From a bacterium (GTDB lineage Bacteria; 4484-113; JAFGCY01): a DNA stretch of 47,765 nucleotides. The position numbers were made by a program, and so were the translations under genes. The notes under the pieces were generated by a model. That model was not told where the DNA came from and did no database searches. It worked only from the letters and a program-made list of their open reading frames with translations. Below are positions 47,709 through 47,765 of this stretch, piece after piece; positions within the stretch are counted from its first letter, which is position 1; each line of letters begins with the position of its first letter. The stretch is taken from NCBI GenBank assembly GCA_020849855.1, contig JADZFO010000049.1:1-47765 (forward strand), written 5' to 3'.

Positions 47709-47765
47709 AAAACTGAGCAAACCTGTGTAGTCTCCAGCCGCAGGCAAGTAAGTAAATGCTCATCC

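Larger units (their letters stand above)
45145..47765. mobile_element. Left end of an element integrated at tRNA-Phe
   Basis: A serine recombinase lies directly against the 3' end of tRNA-Phe and reads into it, with a metallo-beta-lactamase gene behind it and no tRNA or housekeeping gene after it. This is the arrangement of an integrative element in a tRNA 3' end. The other boundary and the second attachment repeat lie outside the window, so size and type are unknown. Confidence 0.6.

Overview
The window is bacterial chromosome: GC-rich, densely packed with genes on both strands, and carrying housekeeping genes (glutamyl-tRNA synthetase, transketolase N-half, class A penicillin-binding protein, ferritin, three tRNAs). 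Many proteins have Sec signal peptides, and eight look like lipobox lipoproteins. The phylum cannot be fixed from sequence alone. Leaderless genes, large families of secreted beta-propeller lipoproteins and tandem tricorn-like proteases suggest an uncultivated or poorly studied lineage; this is inference. A recurring promoter style is visible: a -10 hexamer (often TATACT followed by C-(C)-A-G, or TATAAT) placed 5-9 nt before an ATG or GTG with no Shine-Dalgarno.

Layout. 1-2.1 kb: the 3' end of an ISL3-type transposase, a G5/3D-domain cell-wall protein, and an unidentified structured RNA ending in a strong terminator. 2.1-6 kb: gltX, whose stop codon is the first unit of a nine-copy TAATGGC tandem array, then two membrane proteins, a small lipoprotein and acylphosphatase. 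6-7.6 kb: two adjacent secreted proteins built from Cys-Lys repeats. 7.7-10.5 kb: a scar region with a hicB-like gene, a hicA remnant, a broken second copy of the 3' end of the transketolase gene, an orphan gene, and the intact transketolase N-half. 10.5-25 kb: six large lipoproteins that appear to share an undescribed N-terminal module (consensus W-x-G-L-x-N...R-W-D-W) fused to different propeller-like C-termini, with a VOC protein, an epimerase and a small acidic lipoprotein between them. 25-33 kb: an O-methyltransferase and two tandem tricorn-like proteases of about 1150 residues. 33-35.5 kb: an aldo/keto reductase and two small DUF2892 genes, each with its own inverted repeat and terminator. 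35.5-41.5 kb: a leftward envelope cluster of ferritin, zinc-ribbon membrane protein, class A PBP, a membrane HELRH protein and an HtrA-type protease. 41.7-44.8 kb: a MarR/MFS efflux pair with an operator-like palindrome over the start codon, and a PQQ-type propeller protein. 44.9 kb to the end: tRNA-Val, tRNA-Asp and tRNA-Phe abutted by a large serine recombinase and a ComEC-like metallo-beta-lactamase protein. This is the left end of an integrated element that runs off the window.

How it fits together. Most of the window serves the cell envelope: peptidoglycan synthesis (PBP), quality control (HtrA, HELRH protein, tricorn-like peptidases), wall-associated hydrolase-type protein (G5/3D), and many surface-exposed propeller or cysteine-rich proteins. 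The most novel candidates are the shared lipoprotein N-module, the Cys-rich pair, the structured RNA, and the recombinase whose C-terminus is read from antisense tRNA sequence.
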